Of a DNA stretch of 23,622 nucleotides, positions 7,596-15,171 are shown one piece after another; position 1 is the stretch's first letter; each line of letters opens with the position of its first letter. Position numbers and translations under genes: made by a program. The notes under the pieces are model-generated. The model ran no database searches, had not been told where the DNA came from, and saw nothing but the letters and a program-made list of their open reading frames with translations. Source of the stretch: Chlorobiales bacterium (lineage in GTDB: Bacteria > Bacteroidota > Chlorobiia > Chlorobiales > Chlorobiaceae); contig JAKSDB010000086.1 of the NCBI GenBank assembly GCA_022360415.1, positions 1-23,622 on the forward strand. The letters are read 5' to 3'.

Positions 7596-8585
7596 ATGGA
7601 AAAGGCAGCTCACAAAGCTCCCGAGCTGAAGGAGTACCCCTCGGGCAAACTTGGCTCGAAAATCGTCCACAGTGTCGACCGGAATCCTTTTCCTCTTCTC
7701 TATGTAGATCTGACACACCGCTGCAACTACAACTGCAACTACTGTTACAATCCCGTCAGATCATTGCCTGATATGTCGTTGGACTACTTTAAGGAGGTAT
7801 GCCGTCGTCTGCCTGGCCGTGTGGCTTTCAGGTTTATGGGAGGGGAGCCGACCCTGCACCCGCAGTTTCTGGAATTCATCACCACTGCAAGCGAGCATAA
7901 TCACATGGTGTCGTTTGTTTCAAATGGAACCATGCTCGCCGACTCTTCCTTCGTCAGAGCATTGAAAAGCACAGCTGTTCCGGTTATCGCTACATTATCG
8001 ATGAATGGAGGAACAAACAATGAGTGGTACCGGTACATCGATAATGACGATGTTGCCGAAGAAAAGCTCGCGGCTCTGAAAAACCTGAATGATGAGGGTA
8101 TCGGCCGCATCGCCATAACTGCCATCATCGTGCGTGATGTCAATGAAGAGGTTGTCGAGGAGTTAATGGCGTTGGCAGGGAGATACAAAAACGTCAGATA
8201 TATACATTACCGGTCAATAGGCAAGGTCGGCAGGTTCATCGACAGTGAGCCATATACCCTTCAGGAGCTGAAGTTGCTCGTTGACAGTAAGATTCCGCAT
8301 GACGAGAACTACAAGCGTAAGGTGAAATTTGACGGACTGGATGCCACGCCCGGCAATCGCTGTTTCGGCTGTATGGGCTGTTATGAGTACCGTCACGATC
8401 ATAAAATCGAAATATGCCTGATCGATTTCGCCAAGCCGGATACCTTTTCCTGCTGGAAGCGGGGCAAGCTTATCGAAGGGACCTTCCAGATCGAGACTTT
8501 TTTTGAGAACATGGTCCGGTTTTCATCGTACCTCGGTACCGAGTATCCGGAACACAACCTGGCGTTGGAAACAGGAAGTTTTTAA
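7596..8585 (+). CDS. radical SAM enzyme with extra C-terminal cysteines
   Basis: The 329-residue protein has the radical SAM cluster motif Cys43-x3-Cys47-x2-Cys50 in 'THRCNYNCNYC', which binds the 4Fe-4S cluster used to cleave SAM. 'FMGGEPTLHP' follows (the GGEP SAM-contact motif) and then 'VSFVSNGTML'. Near residues 256-262 a CxxCxxC set in 'CFGCMGC', with further cysteines at 'EICLIDF' and 'SCWKRG', suggests an auxiliary cluster or SPASM-like region. The substrate is unknown: no precursor peptide or cofactor pathway genes are adjacent. The gene meets a convergent hydrolase gene 4 bases downstream. Confidence 0.85.
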   Translation: MEKAAHKAPELKEYPSGKLGSKIVHSVDRNPFPLLYVDLTHRCNYNCNYCYNPVRSLPDMSLDYFKEVCRRLPGRVAFRFMGGEPTLHPQFLEFITTASEHNHMVSFVSNGTMLADSSFVRALKSTAVPVIATLSMNGGTNNEWYRYIDNDDVAEEKLAALKNLNDEGIGRIAITAIIVRDVNEEVVEELMALAGRYKNVRYIHYRSIGKVGRFIDSEPYTLQELKLLVDSKIPHDENYKRKVKFDGLDATPGNRCFGCMGCYEYRHDHKIEICLIDFAKPDTFSCWKRGKLIEGTFQIETFFENMVRFSSYLGTEYPEHNLALETGSF

Positions 8586-8589
8586 CGGT

Positions 8590-9234
8590 TTAACATAACT
8601 GTTCCAGAAACATCCCGGCCGATTCCAGATATTTTTCGTTTGCTTCATGTCCTCCCGGAAAGCAGCAGTGCTCGAAAGAAACCCCTGAATCTTCCAGTCT
8701 TTTTCTGTCCCGCTCAAATTCTTTCCTGGTATAGAGACGGTCGGTGTTACCACGGGCAATATGAACTTTCCCCAGTTTTTCGAGCTTTTCATGTTCCGGT
8801 GGAATATTGCCGCCGAGGAGCATTACTGCCGTATGTTCATGACCACCGAGAAGCGCAGCACGAACCGCCATGGCGGCTCCCATCGAAAACCCGTGATAAA
8901 CAAGAGAGTCCTGAAGGGGGTACTTGCCATAAAGTTCAGTTATTACCGCATTTACATAACTGACATTTTCCTCTATCATCAATTCGCGATTGCGGCTCGT
9001 CATCCAGTTTGCGCCTACCATTCCTTTTCCCTGGTAAAAGGGGTGTAATGCTTCCACGGAGCAGCACATCCAGCCGGAGGTCCCGGCAATCCCTTCCAGA
9101 ATAGCAAGTTCATCTTCTGCAACTTGTCCGTAGCCGTGAAAGCCCATGAAAAGGCGACCCGGCTTTTCATCGGAAGGTTGCCGGATAACGTAGCGACCGG
9201 AAACGACCGTTTTTATGAAATGATGTTCAGGCAT
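8590..9234 (-). CDS. alpha/beta hydrolase, phospholipase/carboxylesterase type
   Basis: A 214-residue single-domain hydrolase. 'FMGFHGYGQ' forms the oxyanion-hole strand, 'YHGFSMGAAM' contains the nucleophile elbow with Ser117, and 'CCFPGGHEANEKY' carries the probable catalytic His near the C terminus. The layout fits the Abhydrolase_2 (carboxylesterase/lysophospholipase) family. No signal peptide is seen, so it is probably cytosolic. It is transcribed away from the eanB gene across a 193-bp gap. Substrate unknown. Confidence 0.85.
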   Translation of the reverse strand: MPEHHFIKTVVSGRYVIRQPSDEKPGRLFMGFHGYGQVAEDELAILEGIAGTSGWMCCSVEALHPFYQGKGMVGANWMTSRNRELMIEENVSYVNAVITELYGKYPLQDSLVYHGFSMGAAMAVRAALLGGHEHTAVMLLGGNIPPEHEKLEKLGKVHIARGNTDRLYTRKEFERDRKRLEDSGVSFEHCCFPGGHEANEKYLESAGMFLEQLC

Positions 9235-9297
9235 AGAGGTTGTGTCAGGTTGGTTGGGTTGTTTATAGATATAGAGGTTCCCTACAGTCGATCAGGA

Positions 9298-9423
9298 ATG
9301 CAAATTTTGCAACAAATCTCGAAACTATCAACTATTCCGGCCATTTTGCGGTTGTTTGAGGAAATTGCGGGCTTTGTAAAGCAGCAATTGAAGGACATGC
9401 CGAACAATAAACAGGATAATTAA
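9298..9423 (+). CDS. candidate 41-residue small ORF just upstream of eanB
   Basis: An ATG-initiated frame ending TAA 4 bases before the eanB start would encode a small amphipathic, basic-ended peptide (MQILQQISKL ... NNKQDN). The ATG lies at the left end of a 13-bp palindrome (TGCAAATTTTGCA, 9299-9311), which could instead be an operator for the divergent hydrolase/eanB promoters. Shine-Dalgarno support is poor. It may be leader sequence only. Confidence 0.22.
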   Translation: MQILQQISKLSTIPAILRLFEEIAGFVKQQLKDMPNNKQDN

Positions 9424-9427
9424 CATC

Positions 9428-10720
9428 ATGCCCGAATTAAAAGAGTTCACAACAGAGACTTTGCTGATATCGCTTGAAAGAAGAGAGGCGGCAATCATCG
9501 ACGTACGTTCCATAAATGCTTACAACGGCTGGTCGATGCAGGGTGAAGCACGAGGTGGACACATAAAAGGCGCAAAAACATTGCCTGAAAAATGGCTCGA
9601 TTACCCTCAGTGGGATACCATTCTGCGGTTCAAGCACATTCTGCCGGATGATGCCATTGTGGTGTATGGATATACCCCTGAACAGAGCAAAAAGACAGCC
9701 GAAAAACTCAGGAAACACGGATACAACAACGTTTCGGTCTATAACGGGTTTGTTCAGGAATGGTCGGCTGATGAAACGTTTCCTTTGGAACGGCTGGCGA
9801 ATTACCGGCAGCTTGTGTCGCCTGAATGGGTCGAGACCTTGATCACAGGAGGAACCCCCCCCGAGTACGACAATGATCGATTTATTGTCTGTCATGCCCA
9901 TTACCGCAACCGCAACGCCTATCTCAGCGGCCATATTCCAGGCGCTGTCGATATGGATACCCTCGCACTCGAGTCGCCCGAGACATGGAACCGGCGCAGT
10001 CCTGGAGAGCTGAAAGTGGCTCTCGAGCAGCATGGGGTCACAGCGGATACCACGGTCGTGCTTTACGGCAAATTCATGCATCCCGATAACGCGGATGATT
10101 TTCCTGGCAGCGCAGCCGGGCATATCGGGGCCATCCGGCTTGCTTTCATCATGATGTATGCCGGAGTGAAGGACGTGCGTGTACTCAACGGCGGTTACCG
10201 TTCCTGGGAGGATGCAGGCTTTGAAATCAAAACGGATGACGTGCCCAAAAAGCCGGTTTCTTCTTTCGGTGCTTCGATACCGGCAAGACCGGAGCTTGCC
10301 GTCGATACGCCTGAAGCCAGGGAAATGCTTCGTTCAAACGACGCCGACCTGGTTTGCGTCAGAAGCTATCTGGAGTACATCGGGGAGGTCAGCGGATACA
10401 ACTATATCAAAAAGAAAGGGCGCATACCCGGAGCAGTATTCGCCAATTGTGGCAGTGACGCCTACCACATGGAGAATTACCGGAATCTCGACCATACCAC
10501 GCGCGAGTACCACGAAATTGCCGCTATCTGGGAGCGGTCCGGGATTGTTCCCGAAAAACACCTCGCGTTTTATTGCGGGACCGGCTGGCGGGGAAGCGAG
10601 GCATGGTTCAACGCGTTACTGATGGGGTGGCCTCGTGTGTCGGTATACGACGGGGGATGGTTCGAGTGGAGCAATGATCCCGGCAATCCTTATGAAACCG
10701 GAGAACCGGAAGGAAGCTGA
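9428..10720 (+). CDS. eanB: EanB: rhodanese-type polysulfide sulfurtransferase for anaerobic ergothioneine synthesis
   Basis: A 430-residue protein with three rhodanese folds in series. The first two active-site loops, 'VVYGYTPEQSKK' and 'VVLYGKFMHPDNAD', have no cysteine; the third, 'AFYCGTGWRGSEAW', carries Cys383 in a Cys-(x)-Gly-x-x-Arg-Gly loop. EanB of Chlorobium limicola inserts sulfur from polysulfide into C2 of the hercynine imidazole, using a persulfide on Cys412. A tyrosine here (Tyr324, in SGYNYIKKK) lies 59 residues before the Cys, the same spacing as the Tyr353-Cys412 pair I recall from EanB studies. The directly coupled downstream gene is the matching histidine methyltransferase, which makes the assignment strong. 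No signal peptide: cytosolic. Confidence 0.88.
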   Translation: MPELKEFTTETLLISLERREAAIIDVRSINAYNGWSMQGEARGGHIKGAKTLPEKWLDYPQWDTILRFKHILPDDAIVVYGYTPEQSKKTAEKLRKHGYNNVSVYNGFVQEWSADETFPLERLANYRQLVSPEWVETLITGGTPPEYDNDRFIVCHAHYRNRNAYLSGHIPGAVDMDTLALESPETWNRRSPGELKVALEQHGVTADTTVVLYGKFMHPDNADDFPGSAAGHIGAIRLAFIMMYAGVKDVRVLNGGYRSWEDAGFEIKTDDVPKKPVSSFGASIPARPELAVDTPEAREMLRSNDADLVCVRSYLEYIGEVSGYNYIKKKGRIPGAVFANCGSDAYHMENYRNLDHTTREYHEIAAIWERSGIVPEKHLAFYCGTGWRGSEAWFNALLMGWPRVSVYDGGWFEWSNDPGNPYETGEPEGS

Positions 10721-11724
10721 TGGATTATTCGACAAAAAGCGTTCTCGAATGCGGTTCGGCGACTATCGTCAACTGTCTGCCGGAAATCGGCCTTGAAACA
10801 GCTGTTTCCGAAATAATCGCCGGTTTGATCGAGCAGCCGAAACGTATTTCAAGCAAATACTTTTACGATAAAACAGGGTCCGAGTTATTTGAGCAAATTA
10901 CCGGGCTCGATGAGTATTACCTCTCACGCACGGAGAAAGCCATTCTTCAGGGGCTGCCATTCTGTGCGGTTATCGATTGTTCCGATGTCGATATCGTCGA
11001 GCTTGGCAGCGGCGACCACAGCAAGATCACCCTTCTCCTGAAAAAAATCCCGCCGGAGCGTCTGCCGGGTGTCCGTTATTTCCCGGTCGATATCAGCCGT
11101 CCGGCGCTCGAAACTTCCATCAGAGAGCTGACCGGCATGTTTCCCGAGCTTTCTGTGCAGGGGATTGTTGCGGACTATATACACCAGATGCACCTTGTTC
11201 CCGGAGAGAGAAAAAAGCTCTACTGCTTTCTCGGCAGCACGATCGGCAACCTCGACAGGGAAGAGGCGATGGTTTTTGTCCGGGATATCAGCGAAACGAT
11301 GAATCCCGGAGACGGCTTCCTGATAGGATTCGACCGTGTTAAAGACATGTCGGTTCTTGAAAATGCCTACAACGATGCCCGGGGCTTGACGGCACAGTTC
11401 AACAAAAATATTCTCAACGTCGTGAACGGCCTGATCGAGTCTGATCTTAATCCCGAAGACTTCGAACACAAAGCGTTTTACAATAGGACAGAGAGGCGTA
11501 TCGAAATGCACCTCGAAGCGAAAAGAGCTCTTCGGATAAAGAGCCCCTTTTCAGAAAAGGATATCCGCATCAGAAAAGAGGAGAAGATTCACACCGAGAA
11601 CTCGCACAAGTTCGAGGAGAAGGATATCAGGTTTACGGGTGAATGCGCGGATCTGGCTGTTCAGAACATCTTTTCCGATGATAATGATTGGTTTAGTCTG
11701 GTTCATTATAGGAAAATGATATAA
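10720..11724 (+). CDS. eanA: EanA: SAM-dependent L-histidine N-alpha-methyltransferase (EgtD-like)
   Basis: A 334-residue EgtD-family enzyme that trimethylates histidine to hercynine, the substrate of EanB. Visible family features are 'SSKYFYDKTGSELFEQIT', the SAM loop 'VELGSGDHSKITLLL', 'YFPVDISRPALE', 'FLGSTIGNL' (Asn177, equivalent to the histidine-binding Asn of mycobacterial EgtD), and 'IHTENSHKF', in which Glu293 and Ser295 match the imidazole-contacting Glu-x-Ser pair. The ATG shares one base with the eanB stop (TGATG), so the two are translationally coupled. No egtB or egtC homologue is present, as expected for the oxygen-independent route. EgtD homologues also occur in aerobic clusters, but the partner settles the role. 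Confidence 0.92.
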   Translation: MDYSTKSVLECGSATIVNCLPEIGLETAVSEIIAGLIEQPKRISSKYFYDKTGSELFEQITGLDEYYLSRTEKAILQGLPFCAVIDCSDVDIVELGSGDHSKITLLLKKIPPERLPGVRYFPVDISRPALETSIRELTGMFPELSVQGIVADYIHQMHLVPGERKKLYCFLGSTIGNLDREEAMVFVRDISETMNPGDGFLIGFDRVKDMSVLENAYNDARGLTAQFNKNILNVVNGLIESDLNPEDFEHKAFYNRTERRIEMHLEAKRALRIKSPFSEKDIRIRKEEKIHTENSHKFEEKDIRFTGECADLAVQNIFSDDNDWFSLVHYRKMI

Positions 11725-11940
11725 AGTGTTATTTTTGTAATGCAGGCAATAAAGGAGCTTCTGTTTATTGTCATGGGTCCCGACTTATCCGAGATAAGTG
11801 ATGCAGCCGGATCGCAGAAATAGAGGGCCCCTGAAATTGAGAGTGGATTTTCCGAGCAGGAACGCCTTAAGCCGGAGAGACGAATTCCATGGATGGATGC
11901 GTTCTATGGAGAGTTTCGGTGACTGCTTAAACGGAGATAT
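11725..11940 (+). other. 216-bp leader before the 300-residue hydrolase, with hairpin and two short competing frames
   Basis: A 7-bp inverted repeat (ACTTATC/GATAAGT, 11783-11799, 3-nt loop) precedes ATG 11801, which opens a 47-codon frame (MQPDRRNRGP...) ending at TGA 11942-11944 and overlapping the hydrolase ATG as ATGA. The hydrolase's own frame also reads protein-like upstream (from ATG 11773, interrupted by two stops), as if an older N-terminal extension had decayed. Neither short frame has a good ribosome site except a distant AAGGAG at 11752-11757. I cannot decide between a small coupled gene and non-coding leader. Confidence 0.3.
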
Positions 11941-12843
11941 ATGAGCTCGAATGACCCTAAAGCACGTGAACACGAGTGGCTGAGTTACTACGACCGGTTC
12001 AGCTATTTCTCACCCGGGAAGGTTCGTGACGGCTGTTATCCGAGAATCAAGGAACATTCCGTACCGGCAAAAAAAGCCATCGTTCTTGTTCACGGCCTGT
12101 CCGATTCACCATACTTCATGACCGCGATCGGTGACTTTTTTTTCAACAACCTCGGCTATAATGTCTACATGCCTTTGCTCCATTGCCATGGACTGAAAGA
12201 GCCGAAGGGCATGGAAGAGGTCGATCTTGAAGAGTGGAAAGCAAATCTCGTCTTTGCAATAAAGACCGCCGCAGCCAAAGCCGGAGAGATATCCGTTGGC
12301 GGGTTGTCTACAGGCGGAACCCTTGGTTTCTACATGGCGACAATTAATCCGATGGTTAATGGCGGTTTGTACCTTTTTTCCGCAGCTCTTGATCTTGCGG
12401 GCGGGCGTTTTGGGTTACTGGGCGAGCTCAAGGAAAGGTTGTTACGAACGTTTTTAGCGGTTCTTTTTGACAGCAACAAGTCGTTGATCGGTGATAATCC
12501 ATACCGGTACAGCCGTGTAGACATGGATGGAGCCGAAGCGCTGGCAAGGTTAATCAAGAAAACGGACTGTCTTGTCGATGTATTCAGTGAAAAAGTACCC
12601 TTTCCTAAAAAAACTTTTGCTGCACATTCAGAGTGTGATACAACTGCAGAAATATCGGGCATTGAGAAACTGCAAAAGATATCTGTTCCCGAACAGTTCA
12701 ATTTGTTCCGAATACCCGAACAGTATAAAGTAGCCCATGCCAGCGTTGTATTGAAAGAACCTGTAATGAGTGGAGATGAGATTCTGGAGAAACAGAATCC
12801 TCTTTTCCAGGAGATGATGGACGCTATTGCAGCTTTCCAGTAA
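11941..12843 (+). CDS. alpha/beta hydrolase, monoacylglycerol-lipase/carboxylesterase-like
   Basis: A 300-residue hydrolase. 'IVLVHGLSDSPYF' supplies the HG oxyanion-hole motif and 'VGGLSTGGTLGF' contains the nucleophile elbow with Ser123; a late 'YKVAHASVV' may supply the catalytic His. The nearest groups I can name are Est30-type carboxylesterases and serine aminopeptidase S33 / monoglyceride lipases. No signal peptide. The start ATG is preceded by ACGGAGAT, a fair but close ribosome site. It is on the same strand as eanA but 216 bases away, and nothing indicates a part in ergothioneine metabolism. Confidence 0.82.
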   Translation: MSSNDPKAREHEWLSYYDRFSYFSPGKVRDGCYPRIKEHSVPAKKAIVLVHGLSDSPYFMTAIGDFFFNNLGYNVYMPLLHCHGLKEPKGMEEVDLEEWKANLVFAIKTAAAKAGEISVGGLSTGGTLGFYMATINPMVNGGLYLFSAALDLAGGRFGLLGELKERLLRTFLAVLFDSNKSLIGDNPYRYSRVDMDGAEALARLIKKTDCLVDVFSEKVPFPKKTFAAHSECDTTAEISGIEKLQKISVPEQFNLFRIPEQYKVAHASVVLKEPVMSGDEILEKQNPLFQEMMDAIAAFQ

Positions 12844-12854
12844 CAGGTTACTGG
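12837..12854. repeat. 18-bp palindrome over a stop codon
   Basis: CCAGTAAC-AG-GTTACTGG: perfect 8-bp arms with a 2-bp centre, spanning the TAA of the hydrolase gene. There is no T-run after it, so it is not a standard intrinsic terminator; it could be a protein-binding site or mRNA-end structure. Confidence 0.5.
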
Positions 12855-12966
12855 TCCTGACAAGCGGATGCCATTACAAGGGAAAAAAATGTCGAATTTG
12901 CGCATCAACAGTATTTGCGGTTGAGAAACCCGGAGCTAACAATCAAAAGCAATGGAGGAGACAGGA

Positions 12967-14469
12967 ATGAGAACAGTATTGTTGATCCATGGTTACAGTT
13001 CGGAAAGCAGATCGACTCGCCGTTCCGCGATGGAAAAGATCTATGGAGATCTTCCGAAGCGATTGCGCAACATGAAAGGCGTTGGAAATATCGTCGAGCT
13101 GGACCTCTGCCGCTGGATATCCCTGGAAGACGGTCTCACGATCGACGATATCAGTTACGCGATGCAAAGGGCATTGGAATCGGACGAGTTTAGCCATCTG
13201 CTCAAACGCAACAAGGGGTTTCACGCAATCATTCACAGTACAGGAGCACTCGTGGTTCGAAACTGGTTACGTAACCATAGCGAGCGACCCTCTCCGTTAA
13301 GGCACCTGATTCATCTGGCCGGAGCAAATTTCGGTAGCGGGCTTGCGCATATCGGCAGTGGGCAGTTGGCACGTTGGGGCCGTGAAATCTTTGATGGACG
13401 GGAGGCCGGCATTCAGGTGCTTCGCGAGCTCGAGTTCGGATGTGGAAAAACGCTCGATATGCATCTGCAGTTGATGCAGGCAGATCATCATCTGTTTGAT
13501 GCTTTCAAGGTTCGGGAATTCTGCATCTGTGGCTCCCAGGTTCCCAAATCCATGCGTAATCTGCCTATTCGCTATGTGAAAGAGGACGCTTCGGATTGCA
13601 CTGTCCGTACGTCCGCTTCCAACACCAATTTGCGATATTTCACCGTAGTGCCTCAGAGCTCGGCATATCGTCTTTCACACGATGAAGTCCGGAATAAGTT
13701 CAGGCGCCGGCAGACAGGCCGCAGCCTGGGAAGCCTCGATTACATGATTGCCGAAAAGAGTATCCCTGGCGCAGCAGGGCGGCCCAACACGCCTTTCGGT
13801 ATACCATTCCAGACAACCCATATCGGGAAAAAGACAGGCATTGTTTTCGGTAGCGACTCATGGCAATATGTGGAGCCGTTCCTCAAAGCTGCACTGGGGA
13901 CGTCTGAAACCAATATGGATGATTATGAGAACACGGCTGCAAAATTTGCTGCATGGACACAGGAAACAGAGAAAAAGGCCAGCTCACTGGGTGATGAAAT
14001 AAAGCGATCGCTTTTGGAATGGTACCCAAGGCGCCAATATGAGGCGCATGCCCAGCTCATTTTCCGGCTTCGTGATCAAGAAGGACGATCAATCGAGCAT
14101 TTCGACATTTTTCTCAAATCTGTCAGGACTTCGGGGAAACGTGTTTCCATCGAGAAGTGCATCGAGACACGCCACATCAACCGTTTCGATAAAGGAACGA
14201 TAACGTATTACCTGAGGACGAAAGAGTTCAAGGACGGGGTCTTTATGGACAGGCTGGATGATCTCGCCGATCTGAACCTGGAGATTTCCGCTTATGAGCC
14301 GGGAACGAAAGATATCATTTACCTGCCGGTGGCCGTTCATATTTCCGGGGGCGACCTGCGACAGTTCATCGAACATCATCATACAACTCTTGTCGATGTT
14401 ACGATGCTTCGTATTCCTTCGCCCAATGTCTTCCACATCACCCGTGACACAAGGACGAAGCCTGATTAG
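12967..14469 (+). CDS. 500-residue alpha/beta hydrolase-fold protein with uncharacterised C-terminal half
   Basis: I place the start at ATG 12967, because GGAGGAG at 12954-12960 lies 6 bases before it; an in-frame ATG at 12952 falls just before that site. Residues 1-270 look like an alpha/beta hydrolase: 'VLLIHGYSS' near the N terminus and 'AIIHSTGALVVRNWL' as the nucleophile elbow with Ser91, where the first Gly of GxSxG is replaced (I-H-S-T-G). 'HLIHLAGANFGSGL' resembles PGAP1/DUF676 or lecithin-acyltransferase-like lipases. From about residue 330 an unrecognised region begins with a Gln/Glu/Lys-rich helix and continues with beta-rich sequence ('AQLIFRLRDQ', 'IFLKSVRTSGKRV', 'ITYYLRTKEF'). 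No signal peptide or membrane helix is seen. Function unknown; lipid ester hydrolysis is a guess from the fold. Confidence 0.75.
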   Translation: MRTVLLIHGYSSESRSTRRSAMEKIYGDLPKRLRNMKGVGNIVELDLCRWISLEDGLTIDDISYAMQRALESDEFSHLLKRNKGFHAIIHSTGALVVRNWLRNHSERPSPLRHLIHLAGANFGSGLAHIGSGQLARWGREIFDGREAGIQVLRELEFGCGKTLDMHLQLMQADHHLFDAFKVREFCICGSQVPKSMRNLPIRYVKEDASDCTVRTSASNTNLRYFTVVPQSSAYRLSHDEVRNKFRRRQTGRSLGSLDYMIAEKSIPGAAGRPNTPFGIPFQTTHIGKKTGIVFGSDSWQYVEPFLKAALGTSETNMDDYENTAAKFAAWTQETEKKASSLGDEIKRSLLEWYPRRQYEAHAQLIFRLRDQEGRSIEHFDIFLKSVRTSGKRVSIEKCIETRHINRFDKGTITYYLRTKEFKDGVFMDRLDDLADLNLEISAYEPGTKDIIYLPVAVHISGGDLRQFIEHHHTTLVDVTMLRIPSPNVFHITRDTRTKPD

Positions 14470-14632
14470 TGTTGTTGCGGACAGTTCCCTGGCATTAACA
14501 GGAAAGCGGGAGCCATCCAAACCGGGGACTCACATTCAATTATAACATATACCTTGTGCGGCTTTGCGTTTGCGTGTTGTACTTATTTTGGTGCATTAGC
14601 TTATGATGAATAAACCGAATGAGGAGTACATG

Positions 14633-14917
14633 ATGGACAAAAAAAATATTGGCAGCAGTTTTGACGTTTTTCTTGAAGAGGAAGCTATCCTTGATGAAAC
14701 AACAGCTGTGGCTATAAAGCGGGTAATTGCATGGCAAATCGATCAGGAAATGAAAGCACAGAAGCTGACGAAATCCGCTATGGCAAAGAAAATGCATACA
14801 AGTCGCTCTGCTCTGAACCGTCTGCTCGATGAAAACGATACCAGCCTTACCCTGACCACTCTTTCACGTGCAGCATCTGTGCTCGGGAAAAAATTCAGGA
14901 TTGAACTTGAGTCTTGA
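14633..14917 (+). CDS. orphan XRE-family (HigA-like) antitoxin/regulator
   Basis: The 94-residue product has an N-terminal 'FDVFLEEEAIL' segment and a C-terminal Cro/CI helix-turn-helix ('KLTKSAMAKKMHTSRSALNRLLDE' then 'LTLTTLSRAASVLGKKFRIEL'). This is the layout of HigA-type antitoxins, usually encoded directly after a HigB/RelE-like toxin. Here the 163 bases between the preceding stop and this start hold no toxin gene. I set the start at ATG 14633, where GAGGAG (14621-14626) has 6-base spacing; upstream in-frame ATGs at 14603, 14606 and 14630 are less well placed. It probably binds DNA as a dimer and represses its own promoter. Confidence 0.8.
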   Translation: MDKKNIGSSFDVFLEEEAILDETTAVAIKRVIAWQIDQEMKAQKLTKSAMAKKMHTSRSALNRLLDENDTSLTLTTLSRAASVLGKKFRIELES

Positions 14918-14968
14918 GCGGGAGGGGCTGTTTTTTGACAGAGATATCGATTTTTTCTGAATAGAGTG

Positions 14969-14996
14969 ACAGGGGCCCGGAAAGCCCCTGTTTTTC
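14969..14996 (+). terminator. Rho-independent terminator after the XRE gene
   Basis: A GC-rich stem (ACAGGGGC, arm 14969-14976, pairing with GCCCCTGT, 14984-14991) with a 7-nt loop is followed by a T-run. It lies about 50 bases after the XRE gene stop and insulates the parDE operon. Confidence 0.88.
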
Positions 14997-15010
14997 GTTG
15001 AAAAATGTTC

Positions 15011-15056
15011 CACCTGTTTCTTTTTCATGGTAACATGAAATCATTGGAAACAGGTG
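15011..15056. repeat. nested inverted repeat of unknown role
   Basis: Outer arms CACCTGTTTC (15011-15020) and GAAACAGGTG (15047-15056) are perfect 10-bp complements; inside them TTTCATG (15023-15029) and CATGAAA (15034-15040) form a second perfect 7-bp pair around GTAA. As RNA it would make a long interrupted hairpin without a T-tract. As DNA it could be a recombination site or a double operator. It sits between a terminator and the parDE operon, at the left edge of the accessory island. Confidence 0.7.
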
Positions 15057-15110
15057 TTCTCGAGATACAAAGCAGGCATCAGGCGAAAATGATCAGGTTT
15101 TGTTTTATTA

Positions 15111-15137
15111 TTGTCAAGAATTAACATAAATTGACAA
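15111..15137 (+). promoter_or_regulatory. probable ParD operator and parDE promoter region
   Basis: TTGTCAA (15111-15117) and TTGACAA (15131-15137) are inverted 7-bp half-sites whose centres are 20 bp apart, about two helical turns, as ribbon-helix-helix antitoxins often use. The second half-site contains a consensus -35 (TTGACA, 15131-15136) with a weak -10 (TGTATC, 15154-15159) at 17 bp spacing. AGGAGG at 15161-15166 serves the parD start. Confidence 0.6.
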
Positions 15138-15171
15138 AAAGCATAAACATTGTTGTATCAAGGAGGACACC

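Noticed and set aside
9437..10123. A 228-codon minus-strand frame opposite eanB
   Set aside because: It is antisense to a well-supported rhodanese gene and lacks a domain or start signal.
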